Positions 27,562 through 35,840 of a stretch of 64,000 bases of DNA are shown piece by piece (position 1 is the stretch's first letter; each line of letters opens with the position of its first letter). A program made the translations under genes and the position numbers. This stretch comes from Chitinophaga ginsengisegetis (GTDB taxonomy: Bacteria; Bacteroidota; Bacteroidia; Chitinophagales; Chitinophagaceae): NCBI RefSeq assembly GCF_900168065.1, contig NZ_FUZZ01000002.1, forward strand, positions 186,001 to 250,000, given 5' to 3'. The notes beneath the pieces were generated by a model. The model searched no databases. It was not told the origin of the DNA and saw only the letters and a list, made by a program, of their open reading frames with translations.

Positions 27562-27878
27562 ACCTCACCCAATTTACTGATTAATTTCCGTGTTTGTTTT
27601 AACGGCTCAATGGCCGATGGGGTTAATGGCGGAAAAGCTGACGGTTTATATCAGGAAACTGAAGGATTGGTAGCGGGCATATTTTATCAGGTGGCCATTT
27701 AAAATATAAAAACGCGGTGTAGCGGGGACTTACTCATGTGGCGATTCCTGCTCCATTTTTCATTATTTACCAAATGTAGTACCTTAGAAAAGAGCAAAAA
27801 AATATCTCTACAGATATTTTTTTTCATTCTATTATTCTGATTCCGCGACTATCAAACACCCTCAACTTCGCATAGAAA
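27562..27878. other. Intergenic region, 317 bp
   Basis: No coding sequence is convincing here. It contains the YihY 5' side and a 12-bp A/T hairpin at 27796-27823, then leads into the decayed gene at 27879. A short open stretch ending at 27702 reads like ordinary protein but matches nothing I recognise. Confidence 0.4.
27796..27823. terminator. A/T-rich hairpin, terminator-like
   Basis: AAAAAAATATCT (27796-27807), a CTAC loop, then AGATATTTTTTT (27812-27823), a perfect 12-bp stem ending in a T run on both strands. No intact gene ends just before it, so it may be left over from lost DNA. Confidence 0.4.
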
Positions 27879-28111
27879 ATGAAAAAGCTGAAAGTATACA
27901 TTGCCACCAGCCTGGATGTTTACATCGCCGACCGCAATGGAAAAATTGAATGGAGGCAGACCTCATCGATGAAATGATCATACATGTGATGCCGGTAGTA
28001 TTGGGAGAAGGACGCCCATTATTTGGCGGCATACCAATGGAAAAAGTATTCCGTTTAACGGATACCGCATCTCATCCCAATGGTGTGCTGAAACTGCACT
28101 ACACGGTATAA
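27879..28111 (+). pseudogene. Decayed dihydrofolate-reductase-like (RibD C-terminal domain) gene
   Basis: Two pieces of one protein remain. Frame one from the ATG at 27879 gives a start typical of this family, MKKLKVYIATSLDVYIADRN, and stops at 27975. A second frame from 27950 to the TAA at 28109-28111 gives the family C-terminus, EADLIDEMIIHVMPVVLGEG followed by PLFGG and a final strand. Intact members are usually about 180 residues, so an internal deletion of roughly 90-110 codons with a frame change has removed the centre, including the nucleotide-binding part. It lies 8 nt from the convergent tautomerase gene. Such proteins are reductases of unclear substrate; this copy cannot be functional. 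Confidence 0.8.
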
Positions 28112-28119
28112 CCGATACG

Positions 28120-28506
28120 TTATTTCTTTACCATCTGCGCAATCCCGCGGCCGAAAGACCAGTCCTCCAGATCGTTTTCCACGAAGATGATAATTACATC
28201 ATCTGCACTCACCGGTGTGGCAGCGGCAATACGGCTGGCTATTTTTTCATACAGCGCCTGTTTCATATCCGGTGTTCTGCCGGCCCTGGCCGTGATGCGG
28301 ATGTAGAGCAGGTTACCTGTATGCGGCACGTCAAAATAACTTTCCGGATAAAGGATATCGCCGGGTTCCATTGCATGAATCACCTGGAAATAATCCGCCT
28401 GTGGAATACTAAAAATATCCACGAGGCTCTGGTGAACAGCGAGAGAGATGTCTTTTTTATTTTGTTGGGAAAGATGTTTTCCCAGATAGATCTGTACGAA
28501 AGGCAT
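28120..28506 (-). CDS. Tautomerase-family protein
   Basis: A 128-residue protein beginning Met-Pro; after Met removal Pro1 would be the catalytic base of the 4-oxalocrotonate tautomerase superfamily. The MPFVQIYLGKHLSQQNKKDISLAVHQSL start and the block LLYIRITARAGRTPDMKQALYEKI fit the double-length tautomerase group. The substrate is unknown. It lies 3 nt after the cupin gene and is presumably co-transcribed and controlled by the divergent LysR regulator. Confidence 0.82.
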   Translation of the reverse strand: MPFVQIYLGKHLSQQNKKDISLAVHQSLVDIFSIPQADYFQVIHAMEPGDILYPESYFDVPHTGNLLYIRITARAGRTPDMKQALYEKIASRIAAATPVSADDVIIIFVENDLEDWSFGRGIAQMVKK

Positions 28507-28509
28507 GAC

Positions 28510-28896
28510 TTATTTATTTATGATGATAGAAGGCTGATCTTTTCTCAACAGGTAAACAGCTATAAAGGTTGCAGGTTGATCGTTCTGTGCATTTTTGAAT
28601 ACACTGATTTCCCTGCCTGCTGCTTCCCGGAAGCTGTCGCCGGCGTGCAGCAACTGTGCAGGCTCTCCGGCTGGCTGGTACAGGATCTGCCCCGATACTA
28701 CATATCCATATACTTCACACGGATGATGATGTACCGGCGCTCCCTGCCCCGGCGCAAAAGTGATCTCGTCCATTTTTACTGTTTCCACAGATATGCCAGG
28801 CAGCGCCTGCTGCAGTAATACTTTGCGGGCTGGCGGCGTTTGTGCAGCCAATGTTCCGGTAGTTAGCACGCTCATGATCAGCAATATTTTTTTCAT
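28510..28896 (-). CDS. Exported cupin-domain protein
   Basis: A 128-residue small cupin with a signal peptide (MKKILLIMSVLTTGTLAAQT). The cupin metal site is visible: GQGAPVHHHPCEVYGYVVSGQI gives the His-His and Glu-like ligands of motif 1, and LLHAGDSFREAAG belongs to motif 2. Function is unknown; it may bind or protect a small carbonyl compound. It is first in the cupin-tautomerase pair, with a TAAATTTG box only 4 nt before its ATG. Confidence 0.8.
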   Translation of the reverse strand: MKKILLIMSVLTTGTLAAQTPPARKVLLQQALPGISVETVKMDEITFAPGQGAPVHHHPCEVYGYVVSGQILYQPAGEPAQLLHAGDSFREAAGREISVFKNAQNDQPATFIAVYLLRKDQPSIIINK

Positions 28897-28900
28897 GGTT

Positions 28901-28908
28901 CAAATTTA
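28901..28908 (-). promoter_or_regulatory. -7 promoter box of the cupin-tautomerase operon
   Basis: TAAATTTG on the minus strand, an exact TAnnTTTG match ending 4 nt before the cupin ATG at 28896. Transcription would start at or near the start codon. Confidence 0.45.
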
Positions 28909-28913
28909 CTACG

Positions 28914-28939
28914 GTTTCATACATTTGTAATATTGAAAC
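28914..28939. promoter_or_regulatory. LysR-type operator with overlapping LysR promoter
   Basis: GTTTCA (28914-28919) and TGAAAC (28934-28939) form an inverted repeat with a 14-nt spacer that itself contains TACA-TT-TGTA. The plus-strand box TACATTTG (28920-28927), a perfect -7 element for the LysR gene, lies inside it. Spacing fits a LysR-type T-N11-A dyad that would control both divergent promoters. Confidence 0.5.
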
Positions 28940-28970
28940 ATTTAACATTACACTTTAATAAAACTAAACT

Positions 28971-29864
28971 ATGATAACAGACCTGCTGGAGATGGACCTG
29001 CTCCGCACCTTTGTGCTGGCGGTGGATCTCGATAGTTTTGCGCGGGCAGCCGACCAGGTGTCAAGGTCACAGTCGGCTGTAAGCCTTCAGATGCAGCGGC
29101 TGGAAGAAATCACCGGTCAGCAGCTATTCATCAGGCAGGGACGCGGCTGGCAACTCACTCCTGCCGGGGAAATATTGCTGGGCTACGCCCGGCAGCTGCT
29201 GGATGTTAACCAGCAAGCCATCAATGCACTAACGGCCACGCATATAGCAGGAAAGGTAAAGCTGGGGCTGCCGGCAGACTTTGCAGAAAGTGGCTTGCCG
29301 GTAATACTGGCGCGGTTTGCCGCTATACATCCTCAAATGGAAGTGGAAGTTACGATCGACCGGCAGGCAGTGCTTCAGCAACAGTTACAACGCGGTAAAC
29401 TGGATGTGGTACTCTCCTTTGGAAAGGATGTACCGGAAGATGCCATCCTCATAGGACATGTACCTATACGATGGATCGGTAACAGTCAAAAGAATGTAGC
29501 GCAACTACAACCATTGCCATTGCTGCTGTTTGAAGCGCCATGCCTGTTTCGCAGTGTGGGCCTGGCCGCACTGGAAAAGGCAAAGCGTACGTGGCGACCA
29601 GCGCTCACCAGTAGCAGCGTGGCCGGGATGTGGGCCGCCGCACAGGCCGGACTGGGTATCACCATCCGCACAGAAATGGGATTGCCTGCGGGCTGCGTGG
29701 CGCTTACTACAACTAGCGGGCTACCGGCGTTACCTGATGTGGCCGTGTTTATGCTTACCCGCAAAAAAACGCCTTCTCCTGCTGTAAAGCGACTTACGGA
29801 TATCCTCTTCGACACCATCACTACACAGGTAAATGATATCAGGAAACGAACGAAGAAAAAATAA
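28971..29864 (+). CDS. LysR-family transcriptional regulator
   Basis: A 297-residue regulator. The N-terminal winged HTH (residues about 8-65) has LRTFVLAVDLDSFARAADQVSRSQSAVSLQMQRLEE, the LysR signature, and the C-terminal two-thirds is the periplasmic-binding-protein-like effector domain. The gene is divergent from the cupin-tautomerase pair with 74 nt between the starts, and the dyad in that gap overlaps its own promoter, so self-repression and control of the pair are likely. The effector may be a small carbonyl or aromatic compound, but this is only a guess from the neighbours. Confidence 0.9.
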   Translation: MITDLLEMDLLRTFVLAVDLDSFARAADQVSRSQSAVSLQMQRLEEITGQQLFIRQGRGWQLTPAGEILLGYARQLLDVNQQAINALTATHIAGKVKLGLPADFAESGLPVILARFAAIHPQMEVEVTIDRQAVLQQQLQRGKLDVVLSFGKDVPEDAILIGHVPIRWIGNSQKNVAQLQPLPLLLFEAPCLFRSVGLAALEKAKRTWRPALTSSSVAGMWAAAQAGLGITIRTEMGLPAGCVALTTTSGLPALPDVAVFMLTRKKTPSPAVKRLTDILFDTITTQVNDIRKRTKKK

Positions 29865-29867
29865 AAA

Positions 29868-29889
29868 GCCCACCGGAAAACCGGCGGGC
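29868..29889. terminator. Terminator of the PUL transcript and of the LysR gene
   Basis: GCCCACCGG-AAAA-CCGGCGGGC, one mismatch in a 9-bp stem. On the minus strand it is followed by CTTTTTATTTTTT, so it works mainly as the terminator of the PUL genes ending at 29916. Confidence 0.75.
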
Positions 29890-29915
29890 ATGTGAATTTG
29901 TCTGTTCATCATTCT

Positions 29916-30617
29916 CTACAGTGTAATTTCCTGTACCGGGGAGAAAAGCAGATCTTCCACACCGGCTATTTTTAAGCCAACCCTCACAAATACGGAAGGT
30001 TGCGCCGGCACTACATCTGGTATGGTCAGCTGCAAACTGATATTAGCAGGATCAACGATATCACCGCCGGCCATGTCGGCAGTTTCAATACTATTACGGC
30101 CATCCACAAACTGTGTTTTACACACGTACAGGAATACCCGTTCAATATCCCTCGCATTGGCATCTTTAATGATCTTCTCGGCGCTAAAGGTTGCCGTGAG
30201 TTTTTTGGCTACCGCTGTAAATTTCGGAGACCGGATCATGTAATAAGGCATTACCTCGATATCCTGGTGCAGGTTACCGGAGATAGTCAGCGGAATGGTA
30301 TCTGTATTGGTTGTTTTATCAGGAATAGACCTGAAAGGCCCCTGGGCAGCAGGAATCACCAGTTTATAGGCAGCGTTGAACAACATCGCTGAAAACGAGC
30401 CGTCCTGGCTAACATTAACGTTGATGGGCGTACGGGTTCCCCATCCGGGTTCCCACAATTCAAAATATACATCGTTATAACTAACATTTATTGGTTCTCC
30501 CTGGTATACCAGTCGCCCGTTGAAAGTACTGGACGGCGCCTTATAGTTGTCTTTCTTGCAGGAAGCAGAAAAGACACCTAACGCAATGAATATCGCATAC
30601 TGAATTTTAGTTCTCAT
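29916..30617 (-). CDS. DUF3823 lipoprotein of the PUL (surface glycan-binding candidate)
   Basis: A 233-residue lipoprotein: the signal peptide ends at the lipobox Ser-Ala-Ser-Cys20, followed by KKD, close to the Lys/Asp surface-export signal of Bacteroidota lipoproteins. The mature part starts with an Ig-like strand set (STFNGRLVYQGEPI) and continues as beta-sandwich, matching DUF3823, which is usually found just after susD. It likely helps bind the glycan at the cell surface. It is 11 nt from susD and is the last gene of the unit. Confidence 0.78.
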   Translation of the reverse strand: MRTKIQYAIFIALGVFSASCKKDNYKAPSSTFNGRLVYQGEPINVSYNDVYFELWEPGWGTRTPINVNVSQDGSFSAMLFNAAYKLVIPAAQGPFRSIPDKTTNTDTIPLTISGNLHQDIEVMPYYMIRSPKFTAVAKKLTATFSAEKIIKDANARDIERVFLYVCKTQFVDGRNSIETADMAGGDIVDPANISLQLTIPDVVPAQPSVFVRVGLKIAGVEDLLFSPVQEITL

Positions 30618-30628
30618 AATAAATTACT

Positions 30629-32581
30629 TTATTGGTTAGGATTCTTTACTATTTTAGGATTATTATTCCGGATATCGTCTCCGATAAATCCGTAATAATT
30701 TCCTAAACGGAACAAATGCGCAGAGGTAACCGCTCCGGGCAACACCTGTTTAAATACATACTTACCGTTATTAGCACTTCCCGGATCATATACTTTATAA
30801 GGCCACAGGGCAAATACGCGGGTGCTTACTGCTGTTGCACTTCCCGGCATAGTGGTAAGCGGCGTTTTAGCGCCATTCCATACCTTGTGTGCCAAACGCC
30901 AGCGCTTCATATCCCAGAACTCATGACCTTCAAAGGCCAGCTCCACTTTTCTTTCATGTACAATCCGGTCGAAAGTGATTTGCGCCGCCGTCAGCGGAAT
31001 TTTAAAGCCGGCCCTTTCACGCACCTCATTGATATAGCCGGCGGCCACTCCTGCCTGGCCCAGTTCAAACGCTGCTTCTGCAGCGTTCAGCAGTACTTCT
31101 GCGTAACGGTAACGGATCCACCACACTTCACTCTGCGTACCAATACGGCCGGAGCCAACAGTTGGGTCCATATACTTACGGATGATGAAGCCGGATTGCG
31201 CGCTGAACTCCAGGTTATTTACCGGGCCGTCGAACCCAACCACCTGCACATCCGGGCCATTCGGTTCCAGCTTTGCCTTTGCTCCGAAATTATCACCGGT
31301 AACAATGCTGCCATCTTTTTTAATATAACCAGCCCAGATATCCACTTTCTTATCTTTAAATTCAGATCCCGGCAACATAACTGTGGCGGCTAAACGTGGA
31401 TCCCGGTTGGCAAACAGGTCCATCGGATCGTTGTAATAGATATAGTCTCCGCCGCTGGCATTTATGGGTAGCGGGGCAAAGGTGTTATCCAATAACTCGA
31501 ACGACTGTACGAGATTCAGCGACGGATTGAGGCGGCCACCCTGTTGTTCCTCGGCATTGGAACGGGGCTGGCTCCATAAGGTCCAGGGTTGTACCCTTCC
31601 GCTCTGTAGTTTGTAATCCTTTGCAAATATTACTTCCGGATTAGAGCCTTTGTCTATAAACAGGCTGACAAAATTCTGTGTAACATTATCTGAATTCTTT
31701 TTATACAAAGAATAACTTCCTGTTGCAATCAGCTCCTGCGCTGCCTGTAAGGCAGTGGTGTAATAAGCGTTTGCTTTTGAAACAGGAATGCCCACTTCTC
31801 CACCAGGCAAAGATACCTGCGGTGTTTCTGCCCCATGTTTCGCAATGGAACCAGCATATAGTGCTGCCCTTGTTTTGGTGGCCAGCGCCAGTCCTACCGT
31901 TACACGGGTTTTACTTACCGGGCTTGCAGGCACATATTTCTTTACAGAATCCATTTCACTGATCACAAAATCATAGATCTCTGATTCTTTTGCGCGTGGA
32001 TGCTGCAGGTAAGCAGGATCATTTTTATAATCATATTCCATTGCCTGCAGGATCAGCGGCACACCGCCCACCCTTTTTACTTCTTCAAAATACACCACTG
32101 CTCTCAGGTATCGCGCTTCTGCTATAAACCGGTCTTTCACCTCTTGTTTAAGCTTTGTAGAAGTACCGCATTTTTCAATAAAGATATTCAGCTCCCTGAT
32201 GTAGGCGTAGTCCCAATAGGTTACTTCCGCACCTCCGCGAACAATCATACCCGGAAACACGTATGGATAATCACCGGCGCTATGCCGCCAGTACTGGCCA
32301 TTTTCAGAAGCAAAGGCTTCATCGAAACGGGCAAATTCTCCCCAGTTATCAATGGTTTGTACTACCATCGACGGAATGGTGGAATTGTTCACATCTGTTT
32401 GCCTGTCGGGATAACGATCATACAGATCTGCCAACACTGACAGGATCAGCCCTTCATCATTCCATAACTGATCGTTCTGCAGGATGTTGGACGGTGACAC
32501 ATCCAGGAAATCTTTGTCCCTGTTGCAGGCCGTACTTAAAGCGAGTGCACAAAGACCTATATATAACAAACTTTTTTTCAT
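30629..32581 (-). CDS. susD: SusD/RagB-family surface glycan-binding lipoprotein
   Basis: A 650-residue outer-membrane lipoprotein that caps the SusC channel and captures oligosaccharide. The lipobox ends at Cys19 (LSTAC-NRDKDFLDVSP). Typical SusD blocks are an N-terminal helical TPR set with RAVVYFEEVKRVGGVPLI and a C-terminal RYRYAEVLLNAAEAAFELGQAG and HERKVELAFEGHEFWDMKRW. Length is slightly above average. Its ATG is 19 nt after susC, so the pair is co-translated. Confidence 0.93.
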   Translation of the reverse strand: MKKSLLYIGLCALALSTACNRDKDFLDVSPSNILQNDQLWNDEGLILSVLADLYDRYPDRQTDVNNSTIPSMVVQTIDNWGEFARFDEAFASENGQYWRHSAGDYPYVFPGMIVRGGAEVTYWDYAYIRELNIFIEKCGTSTKLKQEVKDRFIAEARYLRAVVYFEEVKRVGGVPLILQAMEYDYKNDPAYLQHPRAKESEIYDFVISEMDSVKKYVPASPVSKTRVTVGLALATKTRAALYAGSIAKHGAETPQVSLPGGEVGIPVSKANAYYTTALQAAQELIATGSYSLYKKNSDNVTQNFVSLFIDKGSNPEVIFAKDYKLQSGRVQPWTLWSQPRSNAEEQQGGRLNPSLNLVQSFELLDNTFAPLPINASGGDYIYYNDPMDLFANRDPRLAATVMLPGSEFKDKKVDIWAGYIKKDGSIVTGDNFGAKAKLEPNGPDVQVVGFDGPVNNLEFSAQSGFIIRKYMDPTVGSGRIGTQSEVWWIRYRYAEVLLNAAEAAFELGQAGVAAGYINEVRERAGFKIPLTAAQITFDRIVHERKVELAFEGHEFWDMKRWRLAHKVWNGAKTPLTTMPGSATAVSTRVFALWPYKVYDPGSANNGKYVFKQVLPGAVTSAHLFRLGNYYGFIGDDIRNNNPKIVKNPNQ

Positions 32582-32600
32582 AACGAATCTTATTAATTAC

Positions 32601-35600
32601 TTAGAAAGTAAAGTTCAACCCAATATTAACCAGCTTATTCTGCGGATACTGCAACCCATTTTCATCAGCTATTTCCGGTTCTATTCCAAGATCTTTTACA
32701 TTATCCAGCGAGAAGAGGTTGTAAGTATTTACATATACCCTCACCTTCTTAAACCTGATCCTGTCCAGTATTTGCTGGGGAATGGAATAGCCAATTTCCA
32801 TTGTTCTCAACCGCAGGTAATGCACATTATGCAACCAGAAAGTGGAAGGCTTGTTGTAATTACTATGACCACCTTTGTTGAAACGCAGCGGAGGGTTCTT
32901 ACCGGGAATCCATTTGCTGTTCAGATCAAAAGGATCTTCGCGGTGCCAGCGGTCATCGTAGAATTGTTTCAACAGGTTACCGCCGTTCTGATAGGGCCAT
33001 CTCATTTCCCAGTTCTGATTGTAGGAGTACATGGAGCCACCGGAGAAGTCGGCTGTAAAATCAATACCATTCCATCTTACACCGAAGTTCAAACCAAAGT
33101 TAACGGTAGGATTACCGGTTGTCTGGTAGCCAATGGGGCGCTGATCGTAGTCATTAATTACATTATCACCGTTCATATCTTTGTAGATAATATCTCCCGG
33201 TAACAAAGTTTTATTGCCTTGTCCGTCAACGTTAACCGGGTATTTGTTGATTTCTTCCTGCGATTGGAACTGACCGATTGCCTCATATCCCCAGTAGATA
33301 TTATTCCAGCGGTCTTCAATGGAATTCCTGTAGTGATCCCATGAGTTGCCCCATACCGGTTTATAACTTTCGAGGAACCTGCTGCGGGAGTAAGACACAT
33401 TACCACCTATCACGAAATTCACTTTACCTGCCTGCCCGTTATAGGCAGCAGAGAATTCGCCACCTCTCTGAGAATCGCTGTTCACGTTTTCATCCGGCAG
33501 GTTGTAACCTATTTCACTTGGCACCAGTACATCGTATTTACGGCCGCGTAAGCCGGAGCGTTTACGGTTGAAGAAATCGAGGGAGCCAGATATTTTCCCG
33601 TTCCACAACTGGTAATCCAGTCCTACGTCGGCGATCTTACTGGTAAACCAGGAGAGGCGGTCGTTGGGAACGCCTTTATCGCGCGAGCCCCTGATAACGG
33701 TGCCATCCAGGATTACGGTAGAAGTGCCATAGGTGTACCCGGGCAGATAATCGTAGGCACCGATACCAATATCATCGTCACCCAGTTCGCCATAAGAAGC
33801 CCGGAGTTTTAATTCTGAAAGAATAGAATTTCCGCCCAACCAGTTCTTAACAAAAGGTTCTTCTGTTATTCTCCATCCTCCGGAGATAGATGGGAAAAAG
33901 CCCCATCTTTTATCTGGTGCAAATTTCCAGGAGCCATCGTAACGGCCCGCTACTTCGAGGAAATATTTATCGCTGAAACTATAGTTCAGGCGGCCGATGT
34001 AGCCCACGCGGGCTTCCGTCCAGTCGTTATCATTATAGGTATCCATATCGGAAAACTGGATCAGTGGCAGCACATTACTTTTGGGTACGGCATGCACCCA
34101 TACGTCCAGCTCCCGGCGTTTGATACGTTCAGATACCAATGTAGCGCCGATGGTGTGTTTGCCGAAAGTGTTGTTATAATTGATCTGGCCCTGCAGTACA
34201 TTTTCCAGTACTTTATGGTTGCCTCTTTCCCTCCAGGGATTGGAGCTTCCGCCGGTGCGCAGATAGGTATCGGTGGCTTCCTGGTAGGTGTAGGTATCAT
34301 ACGTATATTCGTGACCGTTCATCAGCTTGTCGGCGAAATAGTAGGAATACATTCCTTTCAGTGTAAGTCCTTTTATTGGTGTTTCGTAAGTAGCATTGAA
34401 GTTGGTTTGCAGTACGCGCCAGTCTTCCGTCCAGTAGCCGGAGATGTCTTTGGTTTGCACCGCCCAGTTCTCTGTGTTATGGCCGATATCATTTGGATAC
34501 AGCGGGTTGTCGTTGGCGTAAGGTCTTTCTGTGGGCCTGTTGCGGAACAGGGCGAAACGGGGCGCCCAATAATCGTCGCCGCCTGGTACGCCGGGGTTAT
34601 CGCGTTGTTCAATACGACCGTTGATCTGTACGCCTACTTTTACACGTTTGGCCACTTTGGCATCCACGTTACTCTGGATGTTGGTACGGTTAAAATCAAA
34701 CTCTCTTCCTAACACTGATTTCTGATCCAGGCGTGTGAGGGAAAGATAGTAGTTGATGTTCTCCGAACCGCCTGTAGCATTTACGTTAATAGAGTTCTGC
34801 GGGGCGTTTTTCTTGATAATAAAATCGTACCAGTCGAAGCTCTTATATCCTTTTTCTGTTCCTGCTTTCCATTTCTCCAGTTCTTCCCTGGTGATATCTG
34901 TATGTGGGTTTTCGTCGTTCATTTCTGCATCTGCTTTACCCAGCATCCATTCATAGGCGTTTACAGTTTTTGGAAACCTCGACCAGTTCTGCCATCCCGT
35001 ATAGGCGTCTACGTTAATGGTATTTCCGGCGCCCATTTTACCACGTTTGGTGGTTACCACCACTACCCCGTTGGCGGCCCTTACACCATAAATGGCGGCG
35101 GAGGCGTCTTTGAGTACGGTGATGCTTTCAATGTCGTTGGGGGAAATGTTGTTGAACTGGCTGGCATCTTTCTGTATACCGTCAATTACATACAGGGCAT
35201 TTCCAAAGTTACGGATCTGGATATTGGCGCCGGCGCCGGGCCTGCCGTCGGGCATACGGAAAGATACCCCTGGTATTTTACCTGCCAGCGTAGCGCTCAC
35301 GGTAGAGGCATGCACCCTTTCCAGGTCCTTACTGGTAACGCCGGAGATAGCGCCTGTAATAGACTCCTTCTTCTGTGTACCATACCCTACCACTACTACT
35401 TCTCCCAATCCTTTACTATCAGTTTCCAATTGTACGTTCACTACTTTCTTGCCCGACAGCGGAACTTCCTGTTTTAAAAATCCTACATAGGAAAACACCA
35501 GTACGGCGCCATTTTCCGGAACAGACAGGGAGTAATTTCCGGCGCCATCTGTAGCGGTTCCTTTATTGGTACCTTTTACATTCACTGTTACTCCTACCAG

Positions 35601-35762
35601 TGGTATTCCTTTATCGTCTGTTACCTTACCGGTAATTACCATGTCTGCAGGTGCAGCATGGGCCATCAGGCCGAGGGAAAGCAACAATACCGTAAACAGC
35701 CGGCAATAGCCGCCCGGTATCACTTTCCGGATTGAATTGCGGAAACGTAATCGTTTTTTCAT
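32601..35762 (-). CDS. susC: SusC/RagA TonB-linked outer-membrane transporter
   Basis: A 1053-residue beta-barrel transporter for oligosaccharides. After a signal region comes the CarboxypepD-like domain (VITGKVTDDKGIPLVGVTVNVKG), then the TonB box region GEVVVVGYGTQKKESITGAI, the plug (NIQIRNFGNALYVIDGI and SITVLKDASAAIYGVRAANGVVVVTTKRG) and a C-terminal barrel ending ...LVNIGLNFTF with the final aromatic. It pairs with SusD. It starts 78 nt after the GH127 gene on the same strand. Confidence 0.95.
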   Translation of the reverse strand: MKKRLRFRNSIRKVIPGGYCRLFTVLLLSLGLMAHAAPADMVITGKVTDDKGIPLVGVTVNVKGTNKGTATDGAGNYSLSVPENGAVLVFSYVGFLKQEVPLSGKKVVNVQLETDSKGLGEVVVVGYGTQKKESITGAISGVTSKDLERVHASTVSATLAGKIPGVSFRMPDGRPGAGANIQIRNFGNALYVIDGIQKDASQFNNISPNDIESITVLKDASAAIYGVRAANGVVVVTTKRGKMGAGNTINVDAYTGWQNWSRFPKTVNAYEWMLGKADAEMNDENPHTDITREELEKWKAGTEKGYKSFDWYDFIIKKNAPQNSINVNATGGSENINYYLSLTRLDQKSVLGREFDFNRTNIQSNVDAKVAKRVKVGVQINGRIEQRDNPGVPGGDDYWAPRFALFRNRPTERPYANDNPLYPNDIGHNTENWAVQTKDISGYWTEDWRVLQTNFNATYETPIKGLTLKGMYSYYFADKLMNGHEYTYDTYTYQEATDTYLRTGGSSNPWRERGNHKVLENVLQGQINYNNTFGKHTIGATLVSERIKRRELDVWVHAVPKSNVLPLIQFSDMDTYNDNDWTEARVGYIGRLNYSFSDKYFLEVAGRYDGSWKFAPDKRWGFFPSISGGWRITEEPFVKNWLGGNSILSELKLRASYGELGDDDIGIGAYDYLPGYTYGTSTVILDGTVIRGSRDKGVPNDRLSWFTSKIADVGLDYQLWNGKISGSLDFFNRKRSGLRGRKYDVLVPSEIGYNLPDENVNSDSQRGGEFSAAYNGQAGKVNFVIGGNVSYSRSRFLESYKPVWGNSWDHYRNSIEDRWNNIYWGYEAIGQFQSQEEINKYPVNVDGQGNKTLLPGDIIYKDMNGDNVINDYDQRPIGYQTTGNPTVNFGLNFGVRWNGIDFTADFSGGSMYSYNQNWEMRWPYQNGGNLLKQFYDDRWHREDPFDLNSKWIPGKNPPLRFNKGGHSNYNKPSTFWLHNVHYLRLRTMEIGYSIPQQILDRIRFKKVRVYVNTYNLFSLDNVKDLGIEPEIADENGLQYPQNKLVNIGLNFTF

Positions 35763-35840
35763 AACAAGTTTTTGTGTGGTCTTAATAAATTATCAGGCTT
35801 ACATAACTGTCTTTTGGTTGATGTCTGCTTTTGCTGTTGT

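Noticed and set aside
27582..27702. A short open stretch before the decayed gene as a second gene remnant.
   Set aside because: I recognise no family in it and it has no start or promoter of its own.
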